Part shown: piece after piece, positions 8,399 through 16,165 of the stretch
Numbering within the stretch: position 1 is the first letter of the stretch
Layout of the letters: each line of letters starts with the position of its first letter
Assembly: GCF_010614805.1 (NCBI RefSeq)
Contig: NZ_JAAFZC010000002.1
Coordinates: 620,001-684,000, forward strand
Source of the DNA: Pseudooceanicola aestuarii
GTDB lineage: Bacteria > Pseudomonadota > Alphaproteobacteria > Rhodobacterales > Rhodobacteraceae
DNA length: 64,000 nucleotides
Direction: 5' to 3'
Notes under the pieces: model-generated
The model's input: only the letters and a program-made list of their open reading frames with translations
What the model was told of the DNA's origin: nothing
Databases searched by the model: none
Made by a program: the position numbers and the translations under genes

Positions 8399-9133
8399 AT
8401 GATCCTCTACCCCGCCATCGACCTGAAAGACGGCCAGGCCGTGCGCCTCTTCAAGGGAGAGATGGCCCAGGCCACCGTCTTCAACGACGATCCCGCAGCC
8501 CAGGCGAGGGAGTTCGTGAACGCCGGCTGCGAATGGCTGCATCTGGTGGATCTGAACGGCGCCTTTGCCGGCACCCCGGTGAACGCCGCGCCGGTGGAGG
8601 CGATCCTGAAGGCCACCAAGGTGCCGGCCCAGCTGGGCGGCGGCATCCGCGACATGGCCACGATCGAGGCCTGGCTGGACAAGGGGCTGGCCCGCGTCAT
8701 TCTGGGCACCGTCGCGGTGGAAAACCCCGATCTGGTCCGCGAGGCCGCCCGCGCCTTTCCCGGCCAGGTCGCCGTGGGGATCGACGCGCGCGATGGCCGG
8801 GTCGCGACCAAGGGCTGGGCGACGGAAACCGACGTTATGGTCACCGACCTGGCCCGCAGCTTCGAAGACGCAGGCGTCGCCGCCATCATCTACACCGACA
8901 TCAACCGCGACGGCGCCATGCAGGGGCCGAACATTCCCGCCACCGCCGATCTGGCGCGGGCCGTGTCGGTCCCGGTCATCGCCTCTGGCGGGGTGTCTTC
9001 CCTGGCCGACCTGATCGCCCTGCGCGATTGCGGCGCGGCCTTGAACGGCGCGATCTCCGGTCGCGCGCTCTATGACGGTGCGCTGGACCTGGGCGCAGCG
9101 CTGGCGGCATTGAAAGAGCACGGGGCAACCTGA
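8399..9133 (+). CDS. hisA: Phosphoribosylformimino-5-aminoimidazole carboxamide ribotide isomerase
   Basis: TIM-barrel isomerase that opens the ribose of ProFAR to PRFAR. The 244-residue protein has the two catalytic aspartates of the family, Asp8 (PAIDLKDG) and Asp129 (VGIDARDG), and the two half-barrel phosphate-binding loops (LGGGIRD and ASGGVSS). ATG 8399 gives the canonical MILYPAIDL start; open frame upstream is non-coding. HisA and HisF in this window share the duplicated half-barrel ancestry known for the pair. Confidence 0.97.
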   Translation: MILYPAIDLKDGQAVRLFKGEMAQATVFNDDPAAQAREFVNAGCEWLHLVDLNGAFAGTPVNAAPVEAILKATKVPAQLGGGIRDMATIEAWLDKGLARVILGTVAVENPDLVREAARAFPGQVAVGIDARDGRVATKGWATETDVMVTDLARSFEDAGVAAIIYTDINRDGAMQGPNIPATADLARAVSVPVIASGGVSSLADLIALRDCGAALNGAISGRALYDGALDLGAALAALKEHGAT

Positions 9134-9190
9134 AAAGGAAGCGGCACGGGCGCCGGCGTCATGATGGCCGGGCCGAGACGGACCGGGAGC

Positions 9191-9260
9191 AGAGGGGGCG
9201 CTGCCCCCTCTTGAGCGCGCGGCGCTCAATTCACCCCTGCGGTATTTCGGCCCGAAGGGA
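9191..9260 (-). repeat. Intergenic palindromic repeat, copy 2 (inverted)
   Basis: Reads on the minus strand CCCTTCGGGCCGAAATACCGCAG, then the GAGCG/CGCTC hairpin and the GGGGGC/GCCCCC hairpin, matching copy 1 module for module in inverse orientation. The two copies flank hisA. Confidence 0.75.
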
Positions 9261-9312
9261 GGCCATCGGGGCGGAGGGAGGCCGGAGGCGGCACAGATTT
9301 GCCGAATTGCCT

Positions 9313-9777
9313 TCAGCCGCTACTGGCGGCGCCCCGTGCAAAGTTCTCCAGCGCGTCTTCCATCTTCTCCAGCTGTTCCAGATCGTCATCGACATCAAGA
9401 TCGTCGACCATTTCCTCGACCTCCTCGTAAGCGATCCAGACCTGACCTTCGTCATCCTCAAAGGCCAGCATCCGCAACGGCAGGACCAGCCCGGCCAGCG
9501 CATCTTCCTGCATCACAGGGCTGCCAAGCCGAGGGTTTCCGAAAATCAGCAGCTCTGCCGGGGCCAGATCGAACCCGGCGTCGCGGGCGCCCTGGCCGTG
9601 GTCGACACGGGCAAAGACCGTGGCGCCCTTTTCCTCCACCAGCGATTGCAGACGGTCCATCACGGCGCTGACACTGCCATCGGCGCGGTGACGCTCGAAA
9701 TCCGCCAACGCGGGCGTGACCAAGGTCAGGACCAGCGCTGTGGCGGCAAGGACGGGTTTGAAGATGGGATGCGACAT
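9313..9777 (-). CDS. DUF302-family exported protein
   Basis: Predicted periplasmic protein of 154 residues. ATG 9777 is preferred over one ten codons upstream because GGAGG lies directly before it and it begins a good signal peptide ([25 protein letters not shown]). The mature part matches the DUF302 fold: [36 protein letters not shown] and [10 protein letters not shown]. The tail is very acidic ([15 protein letters not shown]) and could bind metal or simply be flexible. Function unknown. It is the second opposite-strand secreted protein inside the his cluster. Confidence 0.78.
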   Translation of the reverse strand: MSHPIFKPVLAATALVLTLVTPALADFERHRADGSVSAVMDRLQSLVEEKGATVFARVDHGQGARDAGFDLAPAELLIFGNPRLGSPVMQEDALAGLVLPLRMLAFEDDEGQVWIAYEEVEEMVDDLDVDDDLEQLEKMEDALENFARGAASSG

Positions 9778-9875
9778 CGGGGCCTCCTTTGGGAATCTTC
9801 CGCCCAACCCGCAGCTGGGCCGCAGGTTCCAACCACCCGCTGGACGCCGCCTGCCGCAGCGCCTATCAAGCGGTC

Positions 9876-10637
9876 ATGTTGAAGACCCGGATCATCCCCT
9901 GCCTTGATGTCGCCGATGGCCGCGTGGTCAAAGGCGTGAATTTCGTCGACCTCCGCGATGCGGGCGACCCCGTGGACGCCGCGCGCGCCTATGATGCCGC
10001 AGGCGCGGATGAGCTGTGCTTCCTGGACATCCACGCCACCCACGAGAATCGCGGAACCATGTTCGATGTGGTCACCCGCACGGCGGAACAATGCTACATT
10101 CCGCTGACCGTCGGCGGCGGGGTCCGCACCCATCACGACGTGCGGGCGCTGCTGCTGGCCGGGGCAGACAAGGTCAGCTTCAATTCCGCCGCCGTGGCCA
10201 ATCCCGATGTGGTGGCCGAAGCCGCCGACCGGTTCGGCAGCCAATGCATCGTCTGCGCCCTCGATGCCAAGACGGTGGCGCCGGGACGGTGGGAGATCTT
10301 CACCCATGGCGGCCGCCGTGCCACCGGCATCGATGCGGTGGAATTCGCCCGCACCGTCACCGCCAAGGGCGCGGGAGAGATCCTTCTGACCTCCATGGAC
10401 CGCGACGGCACGCGCGCCGGGTTCAACCTGCCGTTGACCCGCGCGATTTCCGATGCCGTGGCGGTGCCGGTCATCGCCTCGGGCGGGGTCGGCACGTTGG
10501 ACCATCTGGTGGAAGGCGTGACACGGGGCGGGGCCTCCGCCGTGCTGGCCGCGTCCATCTTTCACTTCGGCGACCACACCATCCGCGAGGCCAAGGACCA
10601 CATGGCCGCCGCCGGCATACCGATGAGACTGACATGA
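9876..10637 (+). CDS. hisF: Imidazole glycerol phosphate synthase, cyclase subunit
   Basis: TIM-barrel cyclase that joins PRFAR with ammonia from HisH to give imidazole-glycerol phosphate and AICAR. The 253-residue protein has catalytic Asp11 ([10 protein letters not shown]) and Asp130 (CALDAKTV), plus GGGVRT and ASGGVGT phosphate loops. ATG 9876 gives the canonical [11 protein letters not shown]. Its stop overlaps the hisE start by four bases (ATGA), so the two are translationally coupled. Its product AICAR links back to purine synthesis; purF lies in the same window. Confidence 0.97.
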   Translation: MLKTRIIPCLDVADGRVVKGVNFVDLRDAGDPVDAARAYDAAGADELCFLDIHATHENRGTMFDVVTRTAEQCYIPLTVGGGVRTHHDVRALLLAGADKVSFNSAAVANPDVVAEAADRFGSQCIVCALDAKTVAPGRWEIFTHGGRRATGIDAVEFARTVTAKGAGEILLTSMDRDGTRAGFNLPLTRAISDAVAVPVIASGGVGTLDHLVEGVTRGGASAVLAASIFHFGDHTIREAKDHMAAAGIPMRLT

Positions 10638-10945
10638 CCGCACTCTCCCGCCTGTCCGCAACGATCGAGGCCCGCAAGGGCGCCGATCCCGACACCTCCT
10701 GGACCGCGAAGCTGTTGGCGCGCGGCCCTGAGAAATGCGCGGAGAAATTCGGCGAAGAGGCCGTGGAAGCCATCATCGAGGCCGTGAAGGGCGACCGCGA
10801 CCGCCTGACATCGGAGGCCGCCGATGTCCTCTACCACCTGCTGGTGATGCTGGCGGCGCGCGATGTCTCCCTGGACGACGTGCTGGCCGAGCTGGACCGC
10901 CGCGACGGCACCTCGGGTCTGGTGGAGAAGGCCAGGCGAGGCTGA
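10634..10945 (+). CDS. hisE: Phosphoribosyl-ATP pyrophosphatase
   Basis: Hydrolyses phosphoribosyl-ATP to phosphoribosyl-AMP, the second step of histidine synthesis. At 103 residues it is the stand-alone HisE, not fused to HisI. The MazG-like all-alpha metal-binding motif is visible: [13 protein letters not shown], then [14 protein letters not shown]. The start is the ATGA overlap with hisF; longer upstream frames lie within hisF. Last gene of this his block. Confidence 0.95.
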   Translation: MTALSRLSATIEARKGADPDTSWTAKLLARGPEKCAEKFGEEAVEAIIEAVKGDRDRLTSEAADVLYHLLVMLAARDVSLDDVLAELDRRDGTSGLVEKARRG

Positions 10946-10982
10946 TCCGCCCGGGCGCCCTGCCCCGACCGCCTGGGCCTGC

Positions 10983-11459
10983 CTAGAGCTTCGAGGAAAT
11001 CACGCCCGTCGCGAACCCGCCCATGCGCAATTCGCCGAACAGGCGCTGATATTCGATCTTCGGACAACGATCCATGACCACCTCTACGCCGCGCGCCCGC
11101 GCTGTTTCGGCGGCACCGTCATGGATAATCCCGATCTGCATCCAGATCGTAGCCAGTTCGGGAAAGACTTCCAGCGCCTCGTCGACCAGTGGCGGCACAT
11201 GTTCGGATCGACGGAACAGATCCACCATGTCGATATCCGGCACATGCCGCGCGGCCTCCGTCAGGGAGGGGTGCACCGTCTCGCCGAACAACTCCTCTCC
11301 GGCCAGGGCGGGATTGACGGGAACCACACGGTACCCTTTCAGCGACAGATAGCGGGCGACATAATTGCTGGGACGCACCGGATTGGCCGAGACGCCGACC
11401 ACCGCGATCACACGGGTGCGGGTCAGGATGCGATGGATGTCTGGGTCGGTCATGGTCAT
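10983..11459 (-). CDS. CoA-binding domain protein (YccU-like)
   Basis: Single Rossmann-fold CoA-binding domain of about 158 residues, related to the nucleotide-binding part of succinyl-CoA synthetase alpha. Visible motifs: VIAVVGVSANPVRPSNYVA near residue 20, YRVVPVNPALAGEELFG, DIDMVDLFRRSEHVP and IWMQIGI. ATG 11459 is used because the sequence before it is non-homologous; a second ATG two codons later is equally possible. Stand-alone members are widespread but their role is not established. Confidence 0.85.
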   Translation of the reverse strand: MTMTDPDIHRILTRTRVIAVVGVSANPVRPSNYVARYLSLKGYRVVPVNPALAGEELFGETVHPSLTEAARHVPDIDMVDLFRRSEHVPPLVDEALEVFPELATIWMQIGIIHDGAAETARARGVEVVMDRCPKIEYQRLFGELRMGGFATGVISSKL

Positions 11460-11533
11460 GCGGGGATCCTGCACGGTGCCAAGGCCGGGCGCAATCGCTC
11501 TGCCGGCATGGCGGTGCACCCGGTGCATCGTGG

Positions 11534-11564
11534 AAAAAGCGCCCGGCCCCGAAAGACCGGGCGC
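11534..11564 (-). terminator. Rho-independent terminator between rlmB and the CoA-binding gene
   Basis: GCGCCCGG and CCGGGCGC pair perfectly over eight bases with a ten-base loop, followed leftward by TTTTT. It faces transcription coming from rlmB, 253 bases away, or from an unrecognised small RNA in between. Confidence 0.7.
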
Positions 11565-11816
11565 AGTTCGGAACGAGGGACAGTGAAAGGACGCACCGGC
11601 GTTCCGTGCCGGTGTCCTGCTGAAAATATGGGGGTCCGCGATCCACCGGGAAGAGTAGGTAATAGGAATGTGAAGATGGCGTGGACGTCGGCGAAACATC
11701 CACAGGTTTTTTGCGCTGCCGTGCAGGTATCCAGGATCACGAGGCGAAGATCGGCCGTCAGGCCGCCTGCCGCAGATCGCGACGCTCCTTCATCCGCGCC
11801 CTTCGATTGCCGCCTC
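11565..11816 (-). other. Intergenic region with a second hairpin; possible 3' leader or small RNA
   Basis: Between the rlmB stop and the terminator. It contains one perfect hairpin, CACCGGC/GCCGGTG at 11594-11614 with a seven-base loop, and no convincing coding frame. It could be the long 3' end of rlmB mRNA or a small RNA ending at the terminator. No family match is recognised. Confidence 0.3.
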
Positions 11817-12602
11817 TCACCCCCCGGGGCGCGTCGCCGCATAAAGCGACACGGCAGCCGCGTTTGAAACGTTCAGCGACCCGAAAGCACCCGCGAAATC
11901 AATCCGCACCAGGGCATCGCAGCTCTCTCGGGTCTTTTGCCGCAGGCCCGGCCCCTCGGCACCCAGGACAAGGGCGACGGGCCTGCCCGCGCGCTCCGCA
12001 AGGGCGACGCCGATCTCCTGCTCCGCCTCGCCGGCCAGGCCCAGCACCTGGTAGCCCATGTTGCGCAATTGGTCGATGGCGCGGGCCAGGTTCGTGACCC
12101 GCAGATAGGGCTGACGCTCCAACGCGCCGCTGGCAGTCTTCGCCAGGGCGCCGGTTTCCGGGGCGGAATGGTGACGCGGCGCGATCACCGCCGCCGCGCC
12201 GAACACCTCCGCCGAGCGCAGGATCGCCCCGACATTATGCGGATCCGTCACCCGATCCAGAAGCACCACACAGGGCGGGCGGATGCCGTCGCCCAGACAG
12301 ACCTCCTCGACCGGCCCCCAATCCAGCGGTTTGACCTCCAGCGCGGCGCCCTGGTGCACCGATTGCGGATCCAGGGGCGCGTCGAACCGGCGCGGGTCGG
12401 ACATCTCCGGCTCGATTTCCGCTTGGGCGACCGCCTCCGCCAGCTTGTCCAGCGCGTTTTTGGTCACGATCAGGCGCAACTTCTCGCGGCGCGGATTCCG
12501 AAGGGCATCGCGTACCGCGTGCAGACCGAACAGCCACAAGGTCTCGGACGCGGCCGCCCGCTTGGCCTGTTCCTTCTCGACCACCCATTTCGGTTTCTTC
12601 AT
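11817..12602 (-). CDS. rlmB: 23S rRNA (guanosine-2'-O)-methyltransferase
   Basis: SPOUT-class enzyme that methylates the ribose of G2251 in the peptidyl-transferase loop of 23S rRNA. The 261-residue form begins MKKPKWVVEKEQ at ATG 12602; upstream codons in frame look non-coding. It has the N-terminal RNA-binding domain (LFGLHAVRDALRNPRREKLRL), VTDPHNVGAILRSAEVFGA, and the trefoil-knot SAM site ALVLGAEGPGL with SLNVSNAAAVSLY near the end. It is divergent from a tRNA gene. Confidence 0.93.
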   Translation of the reverse strand: MKKPKWVVEKEQAKRAAASETLWLFGLHAVRDALRNPRREKLRLIVTKNALDKLAEAVAQAEIEPEMSDPRRFDAPLDPQSVHQGAALEVKPLDWGPVEEVCLGDGIRPPCVVLLDRVTDPHNVGAILRSAEVFGAAAVIAPRHHSAPETGALAKTASGALERQPYLRVTNLARAIDQLRNMGYQVLGLAGEAEQEIGVALAERAGRPVALVLGAEGPGLRQKTRESCDALVRIDFAGAFGSLNVSNAAAVSLYAATRPGG

Positions 12603-12697
12603 CTCTACGCTCCCGCCTGCAGCTGCGCGGTCATGACATGAAAGCGCCCGCTTGGGAATGGCCTGGCCGCGGTGATGACATCGGCGGGATTTTCCTG

Positions 12698-12724
12698 TTG
12701 ACGCCCCCGATCCGCGGCGATACT
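12698..12724 (+). promoter_or_regulatory. Possible tRNA promoter
   Basis: TTGACG (12698-12703) and GATACT (12719-12724) with a 15-base spacer lie 35 bases before the tRNA. The spacing is shorter than ideal, so this is tentative. Confidence 0.3.
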
Positions 12725-12758
12725 CACCCCACACGAAACGCGCCCGAGGGTGCGGGAC

Positions 12759-12842
12759 GGGCGACGGGCTGCAAGGTGCGGCAGCGGACTGTAACTCCGC
12801 CGGGGAGACCCACGCCTGGTTCGATTCCAGGGTCGCCCACCA
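12759..12842 (+). tRNA. tRNA-Tyr(GTA), atypical D-arm
   Basis: An 84-base class II tRNA with encoded CCA. Acceptor GGGCGAC pairs with GTCGCCC, discriminator A. Anticodon stem GCGGA/TCCGC encloses CTGTAAC with anticodon GTA. The variable arm forms GGG-GAGA-CCC, and the T-arm is CCTGG-TTCGATT-CCAGG. Odd points: positions 8-9 are GG instead of U8, seven rather than six bases separate the acceptor from the AAGG of the D-loop, and the usual A21 is missing. A five-pair [11 protein letters not shown]-stem can also be drawn. Identity rests on the anticodon and long variable arm. Confidence 0.8.
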
Positions 12843-12925
12843 TTCCCCCCCACTTGAATCAGCAACCGGCCATGCCTCTTTTTGAGAAAGGCCAGTGGGT
12901 TACGCGCCATACCTCATCCTTCGCA

Positions 12926-13426
12926 TCAAGGCATCAAAATCGCCGTCCGGTCGAAATCCGCGAAGGTCGTCGTCAGGTCGTCGTAGAGAATCTCCACCCT
13001 GACCTGCTGCACGAAGCCAGGCGGAAACGCACGGTACGGATCGCCGTCTGCGGGTGTGATGGCCGACGGCGCGTTCGTTTCCAGATGGCAGTCCGGCAGC
13101 GGCCAGACCTCGGCCGGGCTGCCGTTGACCGACAAGCTGATCTGATGCATCCCGCAGCGCCAGGCCCAAAGATGCGTAACATACAGCAGGTCCTGCCCGC
13201 CGTAATCGCGCACAGCCACCCAATTCGCGCGGGTGGCCTCAAGGATCGGCTTGACCTCCGTCGCGGTCAGGAACCGGCCGCTGGGCGCCTGGTCCTCGGC
13301 CACGAAATCCGGCGCAGACTCGAAAACGGGCAAGCGCGGAACATTGTCAGCGGGGGTGACCAGCCTGTCCCGTCCACCGGTCACCGCCAATGCGGATGTC
13401 AACGCGAACAAGATTAAATGCAGCAT
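12926..13426 (-). CDS. Hypothetical exported protein
   Basis: A 166-residue protein I do not recognise. It starts with a short hydrophobic stretch (MLHLILFALTSALAVTGG) that could be a signal peptide. The rest is soluble, with three cysteines (one in AWRCGMHQISL, one in PDCHLE) and a C-terminal VRVEILYDDLTTTFADFD segment that looks like a beta-strand plus acidic helix. There is no membrane segment and no catalytic motif. It is alone on its strand between a tRNA and a divergent glycosyltransferase-like gene. Confidence 0.6.
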   Translation of the reverse strand: MLHLILFALTSALAVTGGRDRLVTPADNVPRLPVFESAPDFVAEDQAPSGRFLTATEVKPILEATRANWVAVRDYGGQDLLYVTHLWAWRCGMHQISLSVNGSPAEVWPLPDCHLETNAPSAITPADGDPYRAFPPGFVQQVRVEILYDDLTTTFADFDRTAILMP

Positions 13427-13539
13427 TTGAAACGACCTTTCCCAGAGCGAACCGGAGGGTGGTTCCCGAACTGTCCGTGCCCCCCTATACTCAACCCGGA
13501 AAATAGGAACGTTTCAGATCCGGTTCGGACAGGGCAAGT

Positions 13540-14544
13540 ATGACAAGAGGCGATCGCGAAAGCCAAGCGTTCAATATCATGATCGTGGCACAGGGCGGGA
13601 GGTTGGAGTTCGAAGCGGTGATCTTCGCCGCCTCCCTGCGCGCGATGAGCCCGGATTTCACCGGCCGCCTTCTGGTGGCGGAGCCACAGCCAGGGCCGTT
13701 GTGGGCGGAGGATCCGCGCATCCGCCACGCTGAGACGCGCGAACTTTTGGCGGAGCTGGGCGCGGAAATCCTTCCCTTCACCTCGCATCATTTTGGCCAG
13801 GACTACCCTTACGGCAACAAGATCGAGGCGCTTCTTGCACTGCCGGAACGCGATAATTTCGTATTTTTCGACACGGATACCCTGATTACCGGTGATCTCG
13901 CTTCCGTCCCCTTCGATTTCGACAGACCGACCGCATCCTTGCGCCGGGAAGGGACCTGGCCGCAAATCGAGCTCTATGGCCCCGGCTACACCGAGATCTG
14001 GAAATCCCTCTATGACAAGTTCGGACTGGAATTCGAAAGCTCCCTGGATCCAGGCCAACCAGACGAATTCTGGCGTAAGTACCTGTATTTCAATGCTGGT
14101 TTCTTTTTCTACAATTGCCCGCAGGTGTTCGGGCAGCGGTTTCTCGACTATGCGGTGGCGATCCGGGACGATCCGCCCCGCGCGCTGGAATGCCAGAGCC
14201 TGACCCCCTGGCTGGATCAGGTCGCGCTGCCCCTGGTCATCCATTCGCTGGGCGGTGGCCGCGACACCCTGCCCTCCGGCCTGCTGGACGGCCGCGTCAC
14301 CTGTCACTATCGTCTTCTACCCCTGCTATATGCGCGCGAAAGCGATCGTGTCATCGACGTGCTGGAAACGGTGACGTCGCCCAACAAGATCAAGAAAGTG
14401 TTGAAAAAGCATGAACCGCTGAAAAGGATGATCTTTCAGGGACGTGGTCAGAAGGCGCGCGCCCTGTTCGATCGCGGCAACCTGCCACGGAAAGAGCAGG
14501 CGATCCGCAACAAGTTGAAACGCGAAGGCTACTGGATGCGCTAG
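13540..14544 (+). CDS. Glycosyltransferase-like protein, GT-A fold
   Basis: A 334-residue cytoplasmic protein resembling GT-A nucleotide-sugar transferases. A beta-alpha start (FNIMIVAQGGRLEFEAVIFAASL) is followed by the DxD-type motif FFDTDTLITGDL near residue 110, which would bind the metal and sugar nucleotide. A later NAGFFFYN and DQVALPLVIHSLG match the acceptor side of such enzymes. The C-terminal 60 residues are strongly basic. Donor and acceptor are unknown. No other envelope-polysaccharide genes adjoin it. Confidence 0.6.
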   Translation: MTRGDRESQAFNIMIVAQGGRLEFEAVIFAASLRAMSPDFTGRLLVAEPQPGPLWAEDPRIRHAETRELLAELGAEILPFTSHHFGQDYPYGNKIEALLALPERDNFVFFDTDTLITGDLASVPFDFDRPTASLRREGTWPQIELYGPGYTEIWKSLYDKFGLEFESSLDPGQPDEFWRKYLYFNAGFFFYNCPQVFGQRFLDYAVAIRDDPPRALECQSLTPWLDQVALPLVIHSLGGGRDTLPSGLLDGRVTCHYRLLPLLYARESDRVIDVLETVTSPNKIKKVLKKHEPLKRMIFQGRGQKARALFDRGNLPRKEQAIRNKLKREGYWMR

Positions 14545-14706
14545 ATCGCGCCAATTTCGTCCTTCAAGCTTTTGTTTTAACGCTTTTTCAACCTTTTGGC
14601 CGGAGGTTTGCCCCCGAACCTCCGCTGCGACCATGGCGGAAAACATTGAGCATGGGCGCCACATCGCCTAATCCCCTTGGCAAACAGCCCAAGGGAAGGA
14701 CAAGAA

Positions 14707-15987
14707 ATGACACATGGTTTCGACACGCTGCAAATCCACGCAGGCGCCAGGCCCGATCCGGCCACCGGGGCCCGGCAGACGCCGATCTACCAGACGACCG
14801 CCTATGTCTTCCGCGATGCCGATCATGCTGCTGCGCTTTTCAACCTTCAGGAAGTGGGATTCATCTACTCCCGTCTGACCAACCCGACCGTCGCGGTCCT
14901 TCAGGAGCGTGTGGCGACGCTGGAAGGCGGGGCCGGCGCGGTTTGCTGCTCCTCCGGCCATGCGGCACAACTGATGGCGCTGTTCCCGCTGATGGCGCCC
15001 GGACGCAATGTCGTCGTGTCGACGCGCCTATACGGTGGAACGGTCACGCAGTTCAGCCAGACGATCAAGCGCTTCGGCTGGGAAGCCAAGTTCGTCGATT
15101 TCGACGACCAGGCCGCCGTTGCCGCCGCGATCGACGACGATACCCGCGCGATCTTCTGCGAATCCATCGCCAATCCCGGCGGCTATGTGACCGATCTGGA
15201 CGCCATCGCGAAGATCTCGGATGACGCCGGCCTCCCGCTGATCGTCGACAACACCACCGCCACCCCCTACCTCTGCCGGCCGATCGAACATGGCGCGACT
15301 TTGGTCGTGCATTCGATGACCAAGTATCTGACCGGCAACGGCACGGTCACCGGCGGCGTCGTGGTTGATTCGGGGAAATTCGACTGGTCCGCCAGCGACA
15401 AGTTCCCCTCCCTCTCCGCGCCGGAGCCGGCCTATCACGGCCTCACCTTTCACGAGACCTTCGGCCCCCTCGCCTTCACCTTCCACGGCATCGCCATCGG
15501 CCTGCGCGACCTGGGCATGACCCTGAACCCCCAGGCGGCGCATTACACCCTGATGGGCATCGAAACGCTGAGCCTGCGCATGCAGCGCCACGTGGAAAAC
15601 GCGCAGAAGGTCGCCGCCTGGCTGGAGCAGCACGACGCCGTCGAAAGCGTCACATATGCAGGGCTGCCGTCCTCCCCCTATGCGGAGCGCGCCGCGCGCA
15701 TCTGCCCCAAGGGGGCCAGTGCGCTGTTCACCATCGCATTGAAAGGCGGTTACGACGCCTGCGTCAAAATGGTCGAATCGGTAGAGATCTTCAGCCACGT
15801 CGCCAACCTGGGCGACACCCGGTCGTTGATCATCCATTCGGCCTCCACCACCCACCGTCAGCTCAGCCCCGATCAGCAGAAAGCCGCCGGTGCCGCGCCG
15901 GAGGTGGTCCGTTTGTCCATCGGGATCGAGGATGCTGATGACCTGATTGCCGATCTGGATCAGGCTTTGAAGGCCGCGACCGCCTGA
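14707..15987 (+). CDS. metY: O-acetylhomoserine sulfhydrylase (cysteine/methionine metabolism PLP enzyme)
   Basis: PLP enzyme that makes homocysteine from O-acetylhomoserine and sulfide, feeding methionine synthesis. The 426-residue protein is close to the family norm and has the N-terminal TLQIHAGARPDPATGARQ, the SRLTNPT segment, CCSSGHAAQ in the PLP phosphate region, and the Schiff-base lysine in HSMTKYLTGNG. ATG 14707 is preceded by AAGGA. The 162-base leader holds a CGGAGGTT/AACCTCCG hairpin at 14601-14624 without a T-run. I looked for a SAM-II riboswitch there and did not find one. Confidence 0.9.
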   Translation: MTHGFDTLQIHAGARPDPATGARQTPIYQTTAYVFRDADHAAALFNLQEVGFIYSRLTNPTVAVLQERVATLEGGAGAVCCSSGHAAQLMALFPLMAPGRNVVVSTRLYGGTVTQFSQTIKRFGWEAKFVDFDDQAAVAAAIDDDTRAIFCESIANPGGYVTDLDAIAKISDDAGLPLIVDNTTATPYLCRPIEHGATLVVHSMTKYLTGNGTVTGGVVVDSGKFDWSASDKFPSLSAPEPAYHGLTFHETFGPLAFTFHGIAIGLRDLGMTLNPQAAHYTLMGIETLSLRMQRHVENAQKVAAWLEQHDAVESVTYAGLPSSPYAERAARICPKGASALFTIALKGGYDACVKMVESVEIFSHVANLGDTRSLIIHSASTTHRQLSPDQQKAAGAAPEVVRLSIGIEDADDLIADLDQALKAATA

Positions 15988-16003
15988 TCGCGGCAGAGAA
16001 AGC

Positions 16004-16038
16004 GGGATCGGGGCCGTGCGCGGCCCCGTCCCTTGTTT
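16004..16038 (+). terminator. Terminator after metY
   Basis: GGGATCGGGGCCG and CGGCCCCGTCCC pair around a TGCG loop, followed by TTGTTTT. It lies 16 bases past the metY stop. Confidence 0.7.
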
Positions 16039-16165
16039 TGGTTTCCCTCGAAGACGAGTTGGGCTAGAATTTCCCGACAAACCGGGGCTTGGGCGCCGGT
16101 CTTAATGCGACCGCCCCGGATGGGGTCGGAACGAAAAGAAACATCGGAAACTTCAGACGGCCGAG

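Noticed and set aside
10983..11699. N-terminal extension of the CoA-binding protein to 238 residues
   Set aside because: The added 80 residues read through the terminator hairpin and are not protein-like.
14545..14706. Possible SAM-II riboswitch in the metY leader (TCGCGCCAATTT resembles the start of that motif)
   Set aside because: The matching 3' arm of the first stem and the GCTAAA pseudoknot strand are absent; only an unrelated CGGAGGTT/AACCTCCG hairpin is present.
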